Positions 36,501-50,379 of a DNA stretch of 64,000 nt are shown one piece after another. A model generated the notes under the pieces. The model was not told the DNA's origin and did no database searches. It saw only the letters and a program-made list of their open reading frames with translations. A program made the translations under genes and the position numbers. Where the stretch lies: positions 58,098,000 to 58,161,999 of the forward strand of contig JAVIAB010000046.1 in NCBI GenBank assembly GCA_032433765.1, given 5' to 3'. The DNA is from Megaustenia siamemsis. Taxonomy: Eukaryota > Mollusca > Gastropoda > Stylommatophora > Ariophantidae. The number at the start of each line of letters is the position of its first letter. Position 1 is the stretch's first letter.

Positions 36501-39500
36501 AAGTTTGATGATGTGACATGATAACAGATCAATAGTGTTGGAAGTTTGATGATGTGGCACAATGACAGATCAATGGTGTTGGAAGTTTGATGATGTGACA
36601 TGATAACAGATCAATGGTGTTGGAAGTTTGATGATGTGACATGATAACAGATCAATGGTGTTGGAAGTTTGATGATGTGGCATGATAAGAGATCAATGGT
36701 GCTGGAAGTTTGATGATGTGACATGATAACAGATCAATGGTGCTGGAAGTTTGATGATGTGGCACAATAACAGATCAATGGTGTTGGAAGTTTGATGATG
36801 TGGCACGATAACAGATCAATGGTGTTGGAAGTTTGATGATGTGACATGATAAGAGATCAATGGTGTTGGAAGTTTGATGATGTGACATGATAAGAGATCA
36901 ATGGTGTTGGAAGTTTGATGATGTGACATGATAAGAGATCAATGGTGCTGGAAGTTTGATGATGTGACATGATAAGAGATCAATGGTGTTGGAAGTTTGA
37001 TGATGTGGCATGATAAGAGATCAATGGTGTTGGAAGTTTGATGATGTGACATGATAACAGATCAATGGTGCTGGAAGTTTGATGATGTGACATGATAAGA
37101 GATCAATGGTGCTGGAAGTTTGATGATGTGACATGATAAGAGATCAATGGTGCTGGAAGTTTGATGATGTGGCACAATAACAGATCAATGGTGCTGGAAG
37201 TTTGATGATGTGACATGATAAGAGATCAATGGTGCTGGAAGTTTGATGTGACATGATAAGAGATCAATGGTGCTGGAAGTTTGATGATGTGGCATGATAA
37301 CAGATCAATGGTGCTGGAAGTTTGATGATGTGACATGATAAGAGATCAATGGTGCTGGAAGTTTGATGTGACATGATAACAGATCAATGGTGCTGGAAGT
37401 TTGATGATGTGGCACAATAACAGATCAATGGTGTTGGAAGTTTGATGATGTGACATGATAACAGATCAATGGTGCTGGAAGTTTGATGATGTGGCACAAT
37501 AACAGATCAATGGTGTTGGAAGTTTGATGATGTGGCATGATAACAGATCAATGGTGTTGGAAGTTTGATGATGTGGCACGATAACAGATCAATGGTGTTG
37601 GAAGTTTGATGATGTGGCACAATAACAGATCAACGGTGCTGGAAGTTTGATGATGTGGCACGATAACAGATCAATGGTGTTGGAATTTTGATGATGTGGC
37701 ACGATAACAGATCAATGGTGCTGGAAGTTTGATGATGTGACATGATAACAGATCAATGGTGTTGGAAGTTTGATGATGTGGCATGATAAGAGATCAATGG
37801 TGCTGGAAGTTTGATGATGTGGCACGATAGCAGATCAATGGTGCTGGAAGTTTGATGATGTGACATGATAACAGATCAATGGTGTTGGAAGTTTGATGAT
37901 GTGACATGATAAGAGATCAATGGTGCTGGAAGTTTGATGATGTGACATGATAAGAGATCAATGGTGTTGGAAGTTTGATGATGTGACATGATAAGAGATC
38001 AATGGTGTTGGAAGTTTGATGATGTGACATGATAAGAGATCAATGGTGCTGGAAGTTTGATGATGTGACATCATAAGAGATCAATGGTGTTGGAAGTTTG
38101 ATGATGTGACATGATAAGAGATCAATGGTGTTGGAAGTTTGATGATGTGACATGATAAGAGATCAATGGTGTTGGAAGTTTGATGATGTGGCATGATAAG
38201 AGATCAATGGTGCTGGAAGTTTGATGATGTGACATGATAACAGATCAATGGTGTTGGAAGTTTGATAATGTGACACAATAACAGATCAATGGTGTTGGAA
38301 GTTTGATGATGTGACATGATAACAGATCAATGGTGTTGGAAGTTTGATGATGTGACATGATAACAGATCAATGGTGTTGGAAGTTTGATGATGTGGCATG
38401 ATAAGAGATCAATGGTGCTGGAAGTTTGATGATGTGACATGATAACAGATCAATGGTGCTGGAAGTTTGATGATGTGGCACAATAACAAATCAATGGTGT
38501 TGGAAGTTTGATGATGTGGCACGATAACAGATCAATGGTGTTGGAAGTTTGATGATGTGACATGATAAGAGATCAATGGTGTTGGAAGTTTGATGATGTG
38601 ACATGATAAGAGATCAATGGTGTTGGAAGTTTGATGATGTGACATGATAAGAGGTCAATGGTGCTGGAAGTTTGATGATGTGACATGATAAGAGATCAAT
38701 GGTGTTGGAAGTTTGATGATGTGGCATGATAAGAGATCAATGGTGTTGGAAGTTTGATGATGTGACATGATAACAGATCAATGGTGCTGGAAGTTTGATG
38801 ATGTGACATGATAAGAGATCAATGGTGCTGGAAGTTTGATGATGTGACATGATAAGAGATCAATGGTGCTGGAAGTTTGATGATGTGACATGATAAGAGA
38901 TCAATGGTGCTGGAAGTTTGATGATGTGACATGATAAGAGATCAATGGTGCTGGAAGTTTGATGATGTGACATGATAAGAGATCAATGGTGCTGGAAGTT
39001 TGATGATGTGACATGATAAGAGATCAATGGTGCTGGAAGTTTGATGATGTGGCACAATAACAGATCAATGGTGCTGGAAGTTTGATGATGTGACATGATA
39101 AGAGATCAATGGTGCTGGAAGTTTGATGTGACATGACAACAGATCAATGGTGCTGGAAGTTTGATGATGTGGCACAATAACAGATCAATGATGTTGGAAG
39201 TTTGATGATGTGACATGATAACAGATCAATGGTGCTGGAAGTTTGATGATGTGGCACAATAACAGATCAATGGTGTTGGAAGTTTGATGATGTGGCATGA
39301 TAACAGATCAATGGTGTTGGAAGTTTGATGATGTGGCACGATAACAGATCAATGGTGTTGGAAGTTTGATGATGTGGCACAATAACAGATCAACGGTGCT
39401 GGAAGTTTGATGATGTGGCACGATAACAGATCAATGGTGTTGGAATTTTGATGATGTGGCACGATAACAGATCAATGGTGTTGGAAGTTTGATGATGTGG

Positions 39501-42500
39501 CACGATAACAGATCAATGGTGTTGGAAGTTTGATGATGTGGCACGACAACAGATCAACGGTGCTGGAAGTTTGATGATGTGGCACGATAACAGATCAATG
39601 GTGCGGGAAGTTTGATGATGTGGCATCGTAACAGATCAATGGTGCTGGAAGTTTGATGATGTGGCATGATAAGAGATCAATGGTGTTGGAAGTTTGATGA
39701 TGTGACACGATAACAGATCAATGGTGTTGGAAGTTTGATGATGTGGCATGATAAGAGATCAATGGTGTTGGAAGTTTGATGATGTGGCATGATAAGAGAT
39801 CAATGGTGTTGGAAGTTTGATGATGTGACATGATAACAGATCAATGGTGCTGGAAGTTTGATGATGTGACATGATAAGAGATCAATGGTGTTGGAAGTTT
39901 GATGATGTGGCATGATAACAGATCAATGGTGCTGGAAGTTTGATGATGTGGCATGATAAGAGATCAATGGTGTTGGAAGTTTGATGATGTGGCATGATAA
40001 GAGATCAATGGTGTTGGAAGTTTTATGATGTGACATGATAACAGATCAATGGTGCTGGAAGTTTGATGATGTGACATGATAAGAGATCAATGGTGCTGGA
40101 AGTTTGATGATGTGACATGATAAGAGATCAATGGTGTTGGAAGTTTGATGATGTGACATGATAAGAGATCAATGGTGCTGGAAGTTTGATGATGTGGCAC
40201 AATAACAGATCAATGGTGCTGGAAGTTTGATGATGTGACATGATAAGAGATCAATGGTGCTGGAAGTTTGATGTGACATGATAAGAGATCAATGGTGCTG
40301 GAAGTTTGATGATGTGGCATGATAACAGATCAATGTTGTTGGAAGTTTGATGATGTGACATGATAAGAGATCAATGGTGCTGGAAGTTTGATGATGTGAC
40401 ATGATAAGAGATCAATGGTGTTGGAAGTTTGATGATGTGGCATGATAACAGATCAATGGTGTTGGAAGTTTGATGATGTGACATGATAAGAGATCAATGG
40501 TGTTGGAAGTTTGATGATGTGGCATGATAAGAGATCAATGGTGTTGGAAGTTTGATGATGTGGCATGATAAGAGATCAATGGTGTTGGAAGTTTGATGAT
40601 GTGGCATGATAAGAGATCAATGGTGCTGGAAGTTTGATGATGTGGCACGATAACAGATCAACGGTGTTGGAAGTTTGATGATGTGACATGATAAGAGATC
40701 AATGGTGCTGGAAGTTTGATGATGTGGCATGATAAGAGATCAATGGTGTTGGAAGTTTGATGATGTGACATGATAAGAGATCAATGGTGTTGGAAGTTTG
40801 ATGATGTGGCATGATAACAGATCAATGGTGCTGGAAGTTTGATGATGTGGCACAATAACAGATCAATGGTGCTGGAAGTTTGATGATGTGGCACAATAAC
40901 AGATCAATGGTGTTGGAAGTTTGATGATGTGACATGATAACAGATCAATGGTGTTGGAAGTTTGATGATGTGACATGATAAGAGATCAATGGTGTTGGAA
41001 GTTTGATGATGTGACATGATAAGAGATCAATGGTGCTGGAAGTTTGATGATGTGGCATGATAACAGATCAGTGGTGCTGGAAGTTTGATGATGTAACATG
41101 ATAACAGATCAATGGTGTTGGAAGTTTGATGATGTGGCATGATAAGAGATCAATGGTGCTGGAAGTTTGATGATGTGGCACGATAGCAGATCAATGGTGC
41201 TGGAAGTTTGATGATGTGACATGATAACAGATCAATGGTGTTGGAAGTTTGATGATGTGACATGATAAGAGATCAATGGTGCTGGAAGTTTGATGATGTG
41301 ACATGATAAGAGATCAATGGTGTTGGAAGTTTGATGATGTGACATGATAAGAGATCAATGGTGTTGGAAGTTTGATGATGTGACATGATAAGAGATCAAT
41401 GGTGCTGGAAGTTTGATGATGTGACATGATAAGAGATCAATGGTGTTGGAAGTTTGATGATGTGACATGATAAGAGATCAATGGTGTTGGAAGTTTGATG
41501 ATGTGACATGATAAGAGATCAATGGTGTTGGAAGTTTGATGATGTGGCATGATAAGAGATCAATGGTGCTGGAAGTTTGATGATGTGACATGATAACAGA
41601 TCAATAGTGTTGGAAGTTTGATAATGTGGCACAATGACAGATCAATGGTGTTGGAAGTTTGATGATGTGACATGATAACAGATCAATGGTGTTGGAAGTT
41701 TGATGATGTGACATGATAACAGATCAATGGTGTTGGAAGTTTGATGATGTGGCATGATAAGAGATCAATGGTGCTGGAAGTTTGATGATGTGACATGATA
41801 ACAGATCAATGGTGCTGGAAGTTTGATGATGTGGCACAATAACAGATCAATGGTGTTGGAAGTTTGATGATGTGGCACGATAACAGATCAATGGTGTTGG
41901 AAGTTTGATGATGTGACATGATAAGAGATCAATGGTGTTGGAAGTTTGATGATGTGACATGATAAGAGATCAATGGTGTTGGAAGTTTGATGATGTGACA
42001 TGATAAGAGATCAATGGTGCTGGAAGTTTGATGATGTGACATGATAAGAGATCAATGGTGTTGGAAGTTTGATGATGTGGCATGATAAGAGATCAATGGT
42101 GTTGGAAGTTTGATGATGTGACATGATAACAGATCAATGGTGCTGGAAGTTTGATGATGTGACATGATAAGAGATCAATGGTGCTGGAAGTTTGATGATG
42201 TGACATGATAAGAGATCAATGGTGCTGGAAGTTTGATGATGTGACATGATAAGAGATCAATGGTGCTGGAAGTTTGATGATGTGGCACAATAACAGATCA
42301 ATGGTGCTGGAAGTTTGATGATGTGACATGATAAGAGATCAATGGTGCTGGAAGTTTGATGTGACATGATAAGAGATCAATGGTGCTGGAAGTTTGATGA
42401 TGTGGCATGATAACAGATCAATGGTGCTGGAAGTTTGATGATGTGACATGATAAGAGATCAATGGTGCTGGAAGTTTGATGTGACATGATAACAGATCAA

Positions 42501-45500
42501 TGGTGCTGGAAGTTTGATGATGTGGCACAATAACAGATCAATGATGTTGGAAGTTTGATGATGTGACATGATAACAGATCAATGGTGCTGGAAGTTTGAT
42601 GATGTGGCACAATAACAGATCAATGGTGTTGGAAGTTTGATGATGTGGCATGATAACAGATCAAAGGTGTTGGAAGTTTGATGATGTGGCACGATAACAG
42701 ATCAATGGTGTTGGAAGTTTGATGATGTGGCACAATAACAGATCAACGGTGCTGGAAGTTTGATGATATGGCACGATAACAGATCAATGGTGTTGGAATT
42801 TTGATGATGTGGCACGATAACAGATCAATGGTGTTGGAAGTTTGATGATGTGGCACGATAACAGATCAATGGTGTTGGAAGTTTGATGATGTGGCACGAC
42901 AACAGATCAACGGTGCTGGAAGTTTGATGATGTGGCACGATAACAGATCAATGGTGCGGGAAGTTTGATGATGTGGCATCGTAACAGATCAATGGTGCTG
43001 GAAGTTTGATGATGTGGCATGATAAGAGATCAATGGTGTTGGAAGTTTGATGATGTGACACGATAACAGATCAATGGTGTTGGAAGTTTGATGATGTGGC
43101 ATGATAAGAGATCAATGGTGTTGGAAGTTTGATGATGTGGCATGATAAGAGATCAATGGTGTTGGAAGTTTGATGATGTGACATGATAACAGATCAATGG
43201 TGCTGGAAGTTTGATGATGTGACATGATAAGAGATCAATGGTGTTGGAAGTTTGATGATGTGGCATGATAACAGATCAATGGTGCTGGAAGTTTGATGAT
43301 GTGGCATGATAAGAGATCAATGGTGTTGGAAGTTTGATGATGTGGCATGATAAGAGATCAATGGTGTTGGAAGTTTGATGATGTGACATGATAACAGATC
43401 AATGGTGCTGGAAGTTTGATGATGTGACATGATAAGAGATCAATGGTGCTGGAAGTTTGATGATGTGACATGATAAGAGATCAATGGTGCTGGAAGTTTG
43501 ATGATGTGACATGATAAGAGATCAATGGTGCTGGAAGTTTGATGATGTGGCACAATAACAGATCAATGGTGCTGGAAGTTTGATGATGTGACATGATAAG
43601 AGATCAATGGTGCTGGAAGTTTGATGATGTGGCATGATAACAGATCAATGGTGTTGGAAGTTTGATGATGTGACATGATAAGAGATCAATGGTGCTGGAA
43701 GTTTGATGATGTGACATGATAAGAGATCAATGGTGTTGGAAGTTTGATGATGTGGCATGATAACAGATCAATGGTGTTGGAAGTTTGATGATGTTACATG
43801 ATAAGAGATCAATGGTGTTGGAAGTTTGATGATGTGGCATGATAAGAGATCAATGGTGTTGGAAGTTTGATGATGTGGCATGATAAGAGATCAATGGTGT
43901 TGGAAGTTTGATGATGTGACATGATAAGAGATCAATGGTGCTGGAAGTTTGATGATGTGGCATGATAAGAGATCAATGGTGTTGGAAGTTTGATGATGTG
44001 ACATGATAAGAGATCAATGGTGTTGGAAGTTTGATGATGTGGCATGATAAGAGATCAATGGTGTTGGAAGTTTGATGATGTGGCATGATAAGAGATCAAT
44101 GGTGTTGGAAGTTTGATGATGTGACATGATAAGAGATCAATGGTGTTGGAAGTTTGATGATGTGACATGATAAGAGATCAATGGTGCTGGAAGGTTGATG
44201 ATGTGACATCATAAGAGATCAATGGTGTTGGAAGTTTGATGATGTGACATGATAAGAGATCAATGGTGTTGGAAGTTTGATGATGTGACATGATAAGAGA
44301 TCAATGGTGTTGGAAGTTTGATGATGTGGCATGATAAGAGATCAATGGTGCTGGAAGTTTGATGATGTGACATGATAACAGACCAATGGTGTTGGAAGTT
44401 TGATAATGTGACACAATAACAGATCAATGGTGTTGGAAGTTTGATGATGTGACATGATAACAGATCAATGGTGTTGGAAGTTTGATGATGTGACATGATA
44501 ACAGATCAATGGTGTTGGAAGTTTGATGATGTGGCATGATAAGAGATCAATGGTGCTGGAAGTTTGATGATGTGACATGATAACAGATCAATGGTGCTGG
44601 AAGTTTGATGATGTGGCACAATAACAAATCAATGGTGTTGGAAGTTTGATGATGTGGCACGATAACAGATCAATGGTGTTGGAAGTTTGATGATGTGACA
44701 TGATAAGAGATCAATGGTGTTGGAAGTTTGATGATGTGGCATGATAACAGATCAGTGGTGCTGGAAGTTTGATGATGTGACATGATAACAGATCAATGGT
44801 GTTGGAAGTTTGATGATGTGACATGATAACAGATCAATGGAGTTGGAAGTTTGATGATGTGACATGATAAGAGATCAATGGTGCTGGAAGTTTGATGATG
44901 TGACATGATAAGAGATCAATGGTGTTGGAAGTTTGATGATGTGACATGATAAGAGATCAATGGTGTTGGAAGTTTGATGATGTGACATGATAAGAGATCA
45001 ATGGTGCTGGAAGTTTGATGATGTGACATGATAAGAGATCAATGGTGTTGGAAGTTTGATGATGTGACATGATAAGAGATCAATGGTGTTGGAAGTTTGA
45101 TGATGTGACATGATAAGAGATCAATGGTGTTGGAAGTTTGATGATGTGGCATGATAAGAGATCAATGGTGCTGGAAGTTTGATGATGTGACATGATAACA
45201 GATCAATGGTGTTGGAAGTTTGATAATGTGGCACAATAACAGATCAATGGTGTTGGAAGTTTGATGATGTGACATGATAACAGATCAATGGTGTTGGAAG
45301 TTTGATGATGTGACATGATAACAGATCAATGGTGTTGGAAGTTTGATGATGTGGCATGATAAGAGATCAATGGTGCTGGAAGTTTGATGATGTGACATGA
45401 TAACAGATCAATGGTGCTGGAAGTTTGATGATGTGGCACAATAACAGATCAATGGTGTTGGAAGTTTGATGATGTGACACGATAAGAGATCAATGGTGTT

Positions 45501-47000
45501 GGAAGTTTGATGATGTGACATGATAAGAGATCAATGGTGTTGGAAGTTTGATGATGTGACATGATAAGAGATCAATGGTGCTGGAAGTTTGATGATGTGA
45601 CATGATAAGAGATCAATGGTGTTGGAAGTTTGATGATGTGGCATGATAAGAGATCAATGGTGTTGGAAGTTTGAAGATGTGACATGATAACAGATCAATG
45701 GTGCTGGAAGTTTGATGATGTGACATGATAAGAGATCAATGGTGCTGGAAGTTTGATGATGTGACATGATAAGAGATCAATGGTGCTGAAAGTTTGATGA
45801 TGTGACATGATAAGAGATCAATGGTGCTGGAAGTTTGATGATGTGACATGATAAGAGATCAATGGTGCTGGAAGTTTGATGATGTGACATGATAAGAGAT
45901 CAATGGTGCTGGAAGTTTGATGATGTGACATGATAAGAGATCAATGGTGCTGGAAGTTTGATGATGTGGCACAATAACAGATCAATGGTGCTGGAAGTTT
46001 GATGATGTGACATGATAAGAGATCAATGGTGCTGGAAGTTTGATGTGACATGATAACAGATCAATGGTGCTGGAAGTTTGATGATGTGGCACAATAACAG
46101 ATCAATGATGTTGGAAGTTTGATGATGTGACATGATAACAGATCAATGGTGCTGGAAGTTTGATGATGTGGCACAATAACAGATCAATGGTGTTGGAAGT
46201 TTGATGATGTGGCATGATAACAGATCAATGGTGTTGGAAGTTTGATGATGTGGCACGATAACAGATCAATGGTGTTGGAAGTTTGATGATGTGGCACAAT
46301 AACAGATCAACGGTGCTGGAAGTTTGATGATGTGGCACGATAACAGATCAATGGTGTTGGAATTTTGATGATGTGGCACGATAACAGATCAATGGTGTTG
46401 GAAGTTTGATGATGTGGCACGATAACAGATCAATGGTGTTGGAAGTTTGATGATGTGGCACGACAACAGATCAACGGTGCTGGAAGTTTGATGATGTGGC
46501 ACGATAACAGATCAATGGTGCGGGAAGTTTGATGATGTGGCATCGTAACAGATCAATGGTGCTGGAAGTTTGATGATGTGGCATGATAAGAGATCAATGG
46601 TGTTGGAAGTTTGATGATGTGACACGATAACAGATCAATGGTGTTGGAAGTTTGATGATGTGGCATGATAAGAGATCAATGGTGTTGGAAGTTTGATGAT
46701 GTGGCATGATAAGAGATCAATGGTGTTGGAAGTTTGATGATGTGACATGATAACAGATCAATGGTGCTGGAAGTTTGATGATGTGACATGATAAGAGATC
46801 AATGGTGTTGGAAGTTTGATGATGTGGCATGATAACAGATCAATGGTGCTGGAAGTTTGATGATGTGGCATGATAAGAGATCAATGGTGTTGGAAGTTTG
46901 ATGATGTGGCATGATAAGAGATCAATGGTGTTGGAAGTTTGATGATGTGGCATGATAAGAGATCAATGGTGCTGGAAGTTTGATGATGTGACATGATAAG
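24541..47000 (+). repeat. Higher-order repeat block within the 41-bp array (right part)
   Basis: The rare variant GTGCGGG occurs at 24874, 28391, 33463, 39601, 42954 and 46518. In five of the six (not 28391) it is followed by GGCATCGTAACAG in the next unit. The surrounding order of variants (GGAATTTTG unit, CGACAACAG unit, GTGCGGG unit, CATCGTAAC unit, GACACGATAAC unit) is kept from copy to copy over at least several hundred bases, indicating recent block duplications of about 3.4 to 8.6 kb. Confidence 0.85.
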
Positions 47001-48742
47001 AGATCAATGGTGCTGGAAGTTTGATGATGTGACATGATAAGAGATCAATGGTGCTGGAAGTTTGATGATGTGGCATGATAAGAGATCAATGGTGTTGGAA
47101 GTTTGATGATGTGGCATGATAAGAGATCAATGGTGTTGGAAGTTTGATGATGTGGCATGATAAGAGATCAATGGTGTTGGAAGTTTGATGATGTGGCATG
47201 ATAAGAGATCATTGGTGCTGGAAGTTTGATGATGTGACATGATAAGAGATCAATGGTGCTGGAAGTTTGATGATGTGACACGATAACAGATCAATGATGC
47301 TGGAAGTTTGATGATGTGGCATGATAACAGATCAATGGTGTTGGAAGTTTGATGATGTGGCATGATAAGAGATCAATGGTGTTGGAAGTTTGATGATGTG
47401 ACACGATAACAGATCAATGATGCTGGAAGTTTGATGATGTGGCATGATAACAGATCAATGGTGTTGGAAGTTTGATGATGTGGCATGATAAGAGATCAAT
47501 GGTGTTGGAAGTTTGATGATGTGACATGATAACAGATCAATGGTGTTGGAAGTTTGATGATGTGACATGATAAGAGATCAATGGTGTTGGAAGTTTGATG
47601 ATGTGGCATGATAACAGATCAATGGTGTTGGAAGTTTGATGATGTGGCATGGTAACAGATCAATGGTGCTGGAAGTTTGATGATGTGACATGATAAGAGA
47701 TCAATGGTGTTGGAAGTTTGATGATGTGACATGATAACAGATCAATGGTGTTGGAAGTTTGATGATGTGGCACAATAACAGATCAATGGTGTTGGAAGTT
47801 TGATGATGTGGCACAATAACAGATCAATGGTGCTGGAAGTTTGATGATGTGGCATGATAAGAGATCAATGGTGCTGGAAGTTTGATGATGTGACATGATA
47901 AGAGATCAATGGTGCTGGAAGTTTGATGATGTGGCACAATAACAGATCAATGGTGCTGGAAGTTTGATGATGTGACATGATAAGAGATCAATGGTGCTGG
48001 AAGTTTGATGATGTGGCACATTAACAGATCAATGGTGTTGGAAGTTTGATGATGTGACATGATAACAGATCAATGGTGTTGGAAGTTTGATGATGTGGCA
48101 CAATAACAGATCAATGGTGCTGGAAGTTTGATGATGTGACATGATAAGAGATCAATGGTGCTGGAAGTTTGATGATGTGGCATGATAACAGATCAATGGT
48201 GCTGGAAGTTTGATGATGTGGCATGATAAGAGATCAATGGTGTTGGAAGTTTGATGATGTGACATGATAACAGATCAATGGTGTTGGAAGTTTGATGATG
48301 TGGCACGATAACAGATCAATGGTGCTGGAAGTTTGATGATGTGGCACGATAACAGATCAATGGTGTTGGAAGTTTGATGATGTGGCACAATAACAGATCA
48401 ATGGTGCTGGAATTTTGATGATGTGACATGATAACAGATCAATGGTGTTGGGAGTTTGATGATGTGACATGATAAGAGATCAATGGTGTTGGAAGTTTGA
48501 TGATGTGGCATGATAACCTATCAACAGTGCTGGAAGTTTGATGATGTGGCATGATAAGAGATCAATGGTGCTGGAAGTTTGATGATGTGGCACGATAGTA
48601 GATCAATGGGGCTGGAAGTTTGATGATGTGGCACAATAACAGATCAATGGTGCTGGAAGTTTGATGATGTGGCACGATAACAGATCAATGGTGCTGGAAG
48701 TTTGATGATGTGGCATGATAACAGATCAACGGTGCTGGAAGT

Positions 48743-49280
48743 CTGGCTTGTTGCAGGAGCTACTGAGTTAAGTGGTCTGTGTGCACGGTGAGCTGTGCAT
48801 TTCATTAGTTTTTATTGTGTTTCGATATTCCGATTGCTTACGACGAATTATGATATCATATGACAGGAAACAAATGGCTATGTTCACTTTCTGTGCAGCT
48901 TCGCCTTATGTCTTTGACATGTGCTGAGAGTGCTATGATGGGGAATACAGCTATTTTTCTTTGTTTGGGAGCTGAGATAGTAATTCAGATGATTCCACTG
49001 GCATGGGCAGTTGAGTAATTATGGATTTTAATTTGTTTGCAGTTTTACCGGGGCCTCCCATAACCATAGGCAAAAATAGTCCCAAAAATTGGCATTAGCC
49101 ATGTTGGATGTATTGAGCTGGATATTAGGTATCGTAATATTGCTGTAAATCGTGACAAATGAAACGGAAGCCCTCTTTAGGTTACAAGAAGGAGAAGGAT
49201 ATGTAGTTGTTAACAAAAATGTTATAAGATAATACACAAAAGAATGTATTTATGTCTTGCAATATGCGGTTGTTTTTCAG
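48743..49280. other. Single-copy end of intron 2
   Basis: The sequence is unique from GTCTGGCTTGTTGCAGG to the exon 3 acceptor, with no named element. Minus-strand frames at 49028-49237 and 49182-49400 have no recognisable similarity; the second is antisense to exon 3. Confidence 0.6.
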
Positions 49281-49401
49281 GTGAGTGTGTTTGCTCCAGA
49301 GGACAAGATTAACATGGGTTATTTGGCACTCAATGCTACGGTGACTCTCTTGGAGTTTTACAGCACATTCTTTGGAGTACCCTTCCCTTTGATTAAACAA
49401 G
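49281..49401 (+). CDS. M1 aminopeptidase exon 3: start of catalytic domain
   Basis: The acceptor TGTTTTTCAG ends at 49280 and the exon reads VSVFAPEDKINMGYLALNAT, then LLEFYSTFFGVPFPLIKQ. This is the beginning of the M1 catalytic domain (A.pdk...a.yaL..... L..fe.yf..pyPL.K.D). It covers residues 222-261 plus the first base of the Asp262 codon. The donor is G|GTTAGT at 49401/49402, phase 1. One sequon (NAT) is present. The bases immediately upstream (48743-49280) are single-copy and separate the exon from the 41-bp array by about 540 bp. Confidence 0.94.
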
Positions 49402-49504
49402 GTTAGTCAGCCATCTTGGTTTATTTCTTCTCCTTACCAACTTAGGTTTTCTGCTTTTAGTTTACTACTGGGTTCTTTTCTTTCAGTCATCTTGAGTTTT
49501 TTGT

Positions 49505-50379
49505 TTCACTCGAGTTTTTTATCTAATTATGTTGGGTTTTTCTTTAATTATGTTGGGTTTTTTCTTTAATTATTTTGGGTTTTTTCTTTAATTATCTTAG
49601 GTTTTTCTTTAATTATTTTGGTTTTTTCTTTAAATATCTTAGGTTTTTTCTTTAATTATGTTGGGTTTTTCTTTAATTATGTTAGGTTTTTTCTTTAATT
49701 ATGTTGGGTTTTTCTTTAATTATGTTAGGTTATTTCTTTAATTATTTTGGGTTTTTTCTTTAAATATCTTAGGTTTTTTCTTTAATTATGTTGGGTTTTT
49801 CTTTAATTATGTTAGGTTATTTCTTTAATTATTTTGGGTTTTTTCTTTAAATATCTTAGGTTTTTTCTTTAATTATGTTGGGTTTTTCTTTAATTATGTT
49901 AGGTTATTTATTTAATTATGTTGGTTTTTTTCTTTAAATATCTTAGGTTTTTTTCTTTAATTATGTTGAGTTTTTCTTTAATTATGTTAGGTTATTTCTT
50001 TAATTATGTTGGGTTTTTTCTTTAATTATGTTGGGTTTTTTCTTTAATTATGTTAGGTTATTTCTTTAATTATGTTAGGTTATTTCTTTAATTATGTTAG
50101 GTTATTTCTTTAATTATGTTGGGTTTTTTCTTTAGTTATGTTGGGTTTTTCTTTAAATATCTTAGGTTTTTTCTTTAATTATGTTGGGTTTTTCTTTAAT
50201 TATGTTAGGTTATTTCTTTAATTATGTTGGGTTTTTTCTTTAATTATGTTGGGTTTTTTCTTTAATTATGTTAGGTTATTTCTTTAATTATTTTGGGTTT
50301 TTTTCTTTAATTATGTTGGGTTTTTCTTTAATTATCTTGGGTTTTTTCTTTAATTATTTTGGATTTTTTATCTAATTCA
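49505..50379 (+). repeat. Minisatellite D, 21-22-bp T-rich unit, about 40 copies (intron 3)
   Basis: Units are of the form TTCTTTAATTATGTTGGGTT with TTAGGTTA, TATTTTGGG and AAATATCTTAGG variants. Runs of the same three-unit order recur (GTTGGG, GTTAGG, TTTTGGG, AAATATCTTAGG), showing short higher-order repetition. It starts about 100 bp after the exon 3 donor. The first and last units share TTTTATCTAATT. Confidence 0.93.

Larger units (their letters stand above)
11600..48742 (+). repeat. Giant minisatellite, 41-bp unit, about 37 kb, about 900 copies (intron 2)
   Basis: The unit starts GATCAATGGTGTTGGAAGTT and continues TGATGATGTGACATGATAAGA (41 bp). Recurrent two-state positions are GTGTTGG/GTGCTGG, GTGGC/GTGAC, CATGAT/CACGAT/CACAAT and AAGA/AACA. 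Rarer variants are a 38-bp unit missing one GAT, CCTATCAAC, GTGCGGG, CATCGTAAC and GGAATTTTG. The first units (11600-11700) and last (48720-48742, GGTGCTGGAAGT then unique GTCTGGCTTG) are cleanly bounded. The + strand of the unit has about 13 G to 2 C. Because 41 is not a multiple of three, no long frame persists; the recurring 78-codon minus-strand frames (for example 13739-13975, 15827-16063, 44260-44496) are chance gaps between stops. Confidence 0.97.

Noticed and set aside
13739..44496. Recurring 64-78-codon minus-strand frames (MSHHQTSNTIDLL...) in the 41-bp array
   Set aside because: They arise where variant units happen to lack stops. The unit length of 41 rotates the reading frame, they have no start context, and they lie wholly within a non-coding array.
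11600..48742. CRISPR array interpretation of regular repeats
   Set aside because: The repeats are contiguous, with no unique spacers and no cas genes, in an obviously eukaryotic intron.
11600..48742. C/D-box snoRNA cluster suggested by the repeated TGATGA word
   Set aside because: There is no purine before the TGATGA, no D box (CTGA) at a suitable spacing and no terminal stem.
49028..49400. Two minus-strand frames near exon 3
   Set aside because: No similarity. One is simply antisense to exon 3.
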